From Prado023 sp039812125 (GTDB lineage Bacteria; Actinomycetota; Actinomycetes; S36-B12; CAIYMF01): a stretch of DNA of 8,765 nt. The notes under the pieces are model-generated. The model searched no databases. It saw only the letters and a list, made by a program, of their open reading frames with translations, and was not told where the DNA came from. The position numbers were made by a program, and so were the translations under genes. The stretch lies in the NCBI GenBank assembly GCA_039812125.1, contig JBDHZV010000115.1:1-8765 (forward strand), in the 5' to 3' direction. Shown piece after piece: positions 6,319 to 8,765 of the stretch (its first letter is position 1; every line of letters starts with the position of its first letter).

Positions 6319-6324
6319 ACGGTA
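6319..6324 (-). promoter_or_regulatory. Candidate -10 box of the DUF1801 gene (leaderless type)
   Basis: The minus strand reads TACCGT at -12 to -7 relative to the ATG at 6312, again TANNNT. No Shine-Dalgarno is present and no -35 is recognised. Confidence 0.42.
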
Positions 6325-6356
6325 CCCAACGACCCCCTGGAGCTGGTGCACCGGGT

Positions 6357-6370
6357 GGGGCCGTCGCCCC
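6357..6370 (-). terminator. Weak hairpin downstream of the SpoIID/M23 gene
   Basis: GGGGC and GCCCC form a perfect 5-bp GC stem with a 4-base loop, about 50 bases past the stop of the large hydrolase gene and before the DUF1801 start. It could end the upstream transcript, but no T-tract follows and GC hairpins are frequent in this DNA. Confidence 0.25.
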
Positions 6371-6375
6371 GGCAC

Positions 6376-6424
6376 GTCAGCCCCCGCGTCAGCCCGGCGG
6401 CCCGCTGAGCCCCGGTGTCAGCCC
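6376..6424. repeat. Three copies of GTCAGCCC at the 3' end of the SpoIID/M23 gene
   Basis: GTCAGCCC occurs at 6376-6383, 6388-6395 and 6417-6424. The last copy contains the TGA stop (6420-6418) and final Gly codon of the hydrolase gene. The first two are 12 bases apart. It may be a small duplication of the gene end, with no known function. Confidence 0.4.
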
Positions 6425-8427
6425 AGCATCGCGTCCCAGGTGGCCACGTCCATGATCCCGGTCTGCGGCAGCCCGTTGGCCTTCTGCAGCTTGACGACTG
6501 CGGCCTTGGTCAGCGTGCCGAAGTAGCCCGAGACCGGCGAGACCGACAGGGCGGACTGCACGGTCCGCACCGAGGGGTCCTGCGAGTCGTAGGCGATCAT
6601 CGGCCGGGTGTCGAACGGGGCCTTGACCCTGGCTGGGGCCGTGATGACCGTGCCGACCGCCACGTACGGGGCCGGGTCGACGGGGATCCCGCCGACCCGC
6701 ACCTCGAAGTGCATGTGGTTGCCGGTGGAGTTGCCGGTCGTCCCGGTCCGGCCGATCTGCTGGCCGCCCGTGACCTTGTCGCCGAGCCGGACCAGGATCG
6801 CGTTCAGGTGCGCGTAGAGCGTCACGCGCCCGTCGGGATGGGTGATCCGGATTGACAGGCCGTAGGCCCCCGTGGTCCCGATGGTCGTCACCGTGCCCGG
6901 GCCGGCGGCCAGCGCCGCCGTGCCCGCCGGCGCCCGGAAGTCCAGCCCCGTGTGCTTGCCCGACGACCACAGGGGACCGCTGACCCCGAAGGCGGTCCCG
7001 ATCGCGATGCCCGCGGGGACCGGTCGCCACCAGGTCCCGGTGACCTTCACCGGCGTGGGGGTGGGGGTGGGGGTCGGCGTCGCGGAGGGGGCCGGCGTGG
7101 GGGTGGCGGCGAACGTCGCGTACGTGGAGCGCAGCCCCAGCCCGACGCGCACCTTCTCCGCCGTGCCCAGCGTGACCGAGCCGCTCGATCCCACCAGCGT
7201 GACCGACGACAGTCGCCCGCCGTCCTCGCCGATCCCCTCCCGGGAGTTCACCCGGATCGACCTGAGCGTGCCCAGCGCGGGGTAGCGGGCCTGCAGGGTG
7301 GTCGCCTTCAGGGTGGTCGTCCACGCGCGGTAGGGGTTCTTCGTCGCAGCGGCGTCCCAGGAGTCCGCGGCCGACCTCAGGTAGGACGAGGTGCCCGCTG
7401 CGGTCACGCCACCGTTGGACGACGTGAACTCGGCGTGGATCGGTACGCCCTTGACCGTCAGGATCCTGGTGCGGGTGGCCGAGATCGCCTTGTCGCTGGC
7501 GGCGGTCTCGACCTTCCGGCTGACGTTCCACTTCGACGAGCCGTAGGCGACTGCACCCGGGTAGGCCTGCGACTTGGTGGAGTCGTAGACGTCGAAGAAC
7601 GACGAGGCCCGGGACCGTGCTGAGCTGGCGACGTAGGTGCGGGCCGCCACCGCCTGGGCGCGCAGGGCCTGCGCCCCCCACGAGGTGGGCATCTCCGAGG
7701 GCACGACCGCGCGCAGGTAGTCCTCGCGGGATGTCCGCACGACCACGCGGGTCCGACCCGACACCGGCGTGATGCGCACCGAGCCCCGGTAGCCCGAGCG
7801 CACGCTGGCCGACTTCTTGACCCCGACGATGCCGGTCGAGTCGGTCGCCGTCACCGACGTGCCGCTCTTGATCGCGGACTTGGGTATCCAGGCCTGCCAG
7901 GCGCCGCAGTAGGCATCGATCCGCGCGCGGCTGCCGCTGACCTTGACCCGGACCAGGCTGACCGCCCTCGTGCCGCAGGCGGCGGGCGCCGCCTCGCCGG
8001 TCGGCCGGGCCGGCACGCGCACGGTCGAGCCGTCGCTGGCCGCGTAGGACAGCGTGCCGGTCCTGGAGGCGCGCAGCGACACCGACGCCCGCGACAGCGA
8101 CTCCAGCCAGACCCGAACCGTCGGGTCGGTCGAGGTCGTCGTCAGCGTGGTGCCCGGGTAGTACGTCGAGAGGATCCTCGAGTACGAGACGCCCTTGGTC
8201 GATGCCACGGAGGCGCCCCACTGGGACATCCCGCGGCCATGGCCCCAGCCGTGACCGGTCACCGTCCAGGACCCGGAGGCGGGGCGGGAGTACGACTCGG
8301 CGGTGGCGGCGCTCGCGGGTGCCGCCACGATCCCGGCCGGGATGGCCAGGGCAAGGGCTGCGGGGACCGCTCCGACCCAACGGACGGCCCGGTTCGGGGA
8401 AGGCACGAGCGGTTCATCGGATGACAT
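6418..8427 (-). CDS. Secreted SpoIID/LytB + M23 peptidase + peptidoglycan-binding protein
   Basis: This is a 669-residue exported wall-active protein. A signal peptide (Arg13/Arg16, core 17-36, cleavage near ASA-A at 40) is followed by GHGWGHGRGMSQWGA (58-72) and YYPGT (89-93). Next comes the SpoIID/LytB core REDYLRAVVPSEMP with the predicted catalytic Glu245 and ALRAQAVAARTYV. A Thr-Pro linker (about 440-459) leads to an M23 domain with zinc and catalytic residues His492/Asp496 (HTGLD), His540 (YAHL) and His571/His573 (HMH). A C-terminal peptidoglycan-binding repeat (about 605-669, QSALSVSPVSGYFGTLTKAAV) completes it. SpoIID-type domains cleave glycan strands and M23 enzymes cleave peptide bridges, so one protein could cut both. 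The ATG at 8427 was chosen because AGGA lies 8 bases upstream. The ATG at 8436 (three residues longer) has AGG only one base away. A CRP-like site and two dyads lie upstream. Confidence 0.94.
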   Translation of the reverse strand: MSSDEPLVPSPNRAVRWVGAVPAALALAIPAGIVAAPASAATAESYSRPASGSWTVTGHGWGHGRGMSQWGASVASTKGVSYSRILSTYYPGTTLTTTSTDPTVRVWLESLSRASVSLRASRTGTLSYAASDGSTVRVPARPTGEAAPAACGTRAVSLVRVKVSGSRARIDAYCGAWQAWIPKSAIKSGTSVTATDSTGIVGVKKSASVRSGYRGSVRITPVSGRTRVVVRTSREDYLRAVVPSEMPTSWGAQALRAQAVAARTYVASSARSRASSFFDVYDSTKSQAYPGAVAYGSSKWNVSRKVETAASDKAISATRTRILTVKGVPIHAEFTSSNGGVTAAGTSSYLRSAADSWDAAATKNPYRAWTTTLKATTLQARYPALGTLRSIRVNSREGIGEDGGRLSSVTLVGSSGSVTLGTAEKVRVGLGLRSTYATFAATPTPAPSATPTPTPTPTPVKVTGTWWRPVPAGIAIGTAFGVSGPLWSSGKHTGLDFRAPAGTAALAAGPGTVTTIGTTGAYGLSIRITHPDGRVTLYAHLNAILVRLGDKVTGGQQIGRTGTTGNSTGNHMHFEVRVGGIPVDPAPYVAVGTVITAPARVKAPFDTRPMIAYDSQDPSVRTVQSALSVSPVSGYFGTLTKAAVVKLQKANGLPQTGIMDVATWDAMLG
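7057..7103 (+). repeat. Five GGGGG tracts opposite the Thr-Pro linker
   Basis: The plus strand has five runs of five G (7057-7061, 7063-7067, 7069-7073, 7087-7091, 7099-7103), the first three separated by single T. They arise from the Thr-Pro codons ACC/CCC of the SpoIID/M23 linker on the other strand. The plus strand is the template of that gene, so any G-quadruplex would form in DNA and not in the mRNA. Confidence 0.6.
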
Positions 8428-8460
8428 GCGTTTCATCCTGAGGTGCGTGCCCCATTTGTC

Positions 8461-8482
8461 GCCCTAAGGCTTCCCTAAAGGG
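8461..8482. promoter_or_regulatory. Two tandem dyads upstream of the SpoIID/M23 gene
   Basis: GCCCTAAGGC (8461-8470) and CCCTAAAGGG (8473-8482) are two near-palindromes sharing CCCTAA-AGG, with centres 12 bp apart. They lie between the CRP-like site and the hydrolase start. Related tandem half-sites suggest a dimeric or cooperative binding protein. No known regulator is recognised from this sequence. Confidence 0.4.
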
Positions 8483-8488
8483 ATGTGG

Positions 8489-8504
8489 TGTGAGTCACTT
8501 CACG
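8489..8504. promoter_or_regulatory. CRP/FNR-like binding site
   Basis: The plus strand reads TGTGA-GTCACT-TCACG, matching the CRP consensus TGTGA-N6-TCACA at nine of ten positions. It is centred about 60-70 bases before the start codon of the SpoIID/M23 gene. Actinobacterial Crp proteins recognise this consensus, and M. tuberculosis Crp is known to control the wall hydrolase gene rpfA. Regulation here is inferred from the match and position. Confidence 0.5.
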
Positions 8505-8523
8505 GTTTATGCGCATTCTCTGG

Positions 8524-8550
8524 TGCGCGGTGCGCGTGCGCGGTGCGGGG
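8524..8550. repeat. Short tandem repeat of TGCGCGG
   Basis: Four units (TGCGCGG, TGCGCG, TGCGCGG, TGCGGGG) lie head to tail in the gap just after the stop of the GH13-like gene. The sequence is also partly self-complementary, so it could act as a weak terminator or simply be slippage-prone DNA. Confidence 0.45.
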
Positions 8551-8765
8551 TCACGGGTGCATCGACGCGACCAGCGCCCCGTCGGCGTCGCGGACCTGGG
8601 CCACGGGCCCGCCGTCGCCGAGCTCCAGCAGCACGGTCAGCGACTGGGCGCCGGTCGCGCCGGTCGTCCGGTACCGGTACCGGGTGGTGGTCAGCTCCAG
8701 CGGGTGGGTCGTGGCGGTGCGCAGCCAGGGGTTCCGGCGGCGCAGCCCGATGAGCTCCTGGTGAC
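8551..8765 (-). CDS. Probable GH13 (alpha-amylase family) protein, C-terminal fragment
   Basis: A minus-strand frame runs from the window edge to a TGA at 8553-8551 and gives 70 residues. It begins HQELIGLRRRNPWLRTA, which resembles the helix and adjoining strand at the junction between the barrel and the C-terminal beta domain of GH13 glycosidases (often ELIALRRRHPWL). RYRYRTTG, SLTVLLELGDG and a short strand-rich tail ending SMHP follow. GH13 enzymes hydrolyse or rearrange alpha-glucosidic bonds of starch, glycogen or trehalose-type sugars, and the specificity cannot be read from this fragment. It lies 123 bases upstream of the SpoIID/M23 gene on the same strand, but regulatory sites between them suggest a separate promoter for the latter. 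Confidence 0.6.
   Translation of the reverse strand, partial: HQELIGLRRRNPWLRTATTHPLELTTTRYRYRTTGATGAQSLTVLLELGDGGPVAQVRDADGALVASMHP

Noticed and set aside
6389..8380. Second minus-strand open frame of 663 codons in another frame of the SpoIID/M23 gene
   Set aside because: It is low-complexity Arg/Gly/His translation overlapping a gene with clear catalytic motifs.
8437..8550. Possible c-di-AMP or other riboswitch before the SpoIID/M23 gene
   Set aside because: Wall hydrolase genes of actinobacteria often follow such switches, but none of the conserved sequence blocks could be recognised and the leader is short.
8669..8684. CCGGTACCGGTACCGG tandem palindrome
   Set aside because: It is fully explained by an Arg-Tyr-Arg-Tyr-Arg stretch in the GH13-like coding sequence.

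Overview
The window is very GC-rich, uses G or C at almost every third codon position, and packs its genes tightly. It encodes several secreted cell-envelope proteins of actinobacterial type: a SpoIID/LytB-M23 hydrolase, an FG-GAP/NodB protein, a SHOCT protein and a DUF6544 protein. Three genes have a TANNNT -10 motif placed where the transcript would begin at the start codon, as in leaderless actinobacterial mRNAs. An actinobacterium, perhaps from the Cellulomonas-like Micrococcales, fits best. The genus is inference.

Left part (1-2727). The 3' end of a SHOCT-domain gene (+) overlaps, tail to tail, a two-gene minus-strand operon. That operon is a MarR-family regulator followed by a DUF6544 protein, coupled by an ATGA stop/start overlap. 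A 16-bp dyad (AGGTAA-CATA-TTACCT) lies just upstream of marR and is the obvious candidate autoregulatory operator. Reading away from it on the plus strand is a membrane-anchored alpha/beta hydrolase with a 7-bp hairpin directly before its ribosome binding site. The regulator may therefore control both directions.

Middle (2728-5230). A 776-residue secreted protein carries a seven-bladed FG-GAP propeller (six intact calcium loops at about 70-residue spacing) fused to a C-terminal NodB polysaccharide deacetylase domain. Its first NodB motif reads TFDCG instead of TFDDG. The gene converges on a minus-strand P-loop (uridine kinase-like) gene. The gap holds a perfect hairpin and a short direct duplication that spans the kinase stop codon.

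Right part (5228-8765), all minus strand. In order of transcription this contains the C-terminal end of a probable GH13 (alpha-amylase family) gene cut by the window edge, then a large secreted SpoIID/LytB + M23 + peptidoglycan-binding protein, then a DUF1801 protein and the P-loop kinase. The SpoIID/LytB protein appears circularly permuted: the GHGWGHG...MSQWGA...YYPGT segment that normally ends the domain comes first. Its upstream region has a CRP-like site (TGTGA-N6-TCAC) and two tandem dyads, pointing to regulated expression of a wall hydrolase.

No RNA genes, CRISPR arrays, insertion sequences or phage genes were seen, and no gap without a gene exceeds about 130 bases. The region looks like ordinary chromosome rich in envelope functions. 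The most unusual points are the two multidomain wall-active proteins and the regulatory sites around them.
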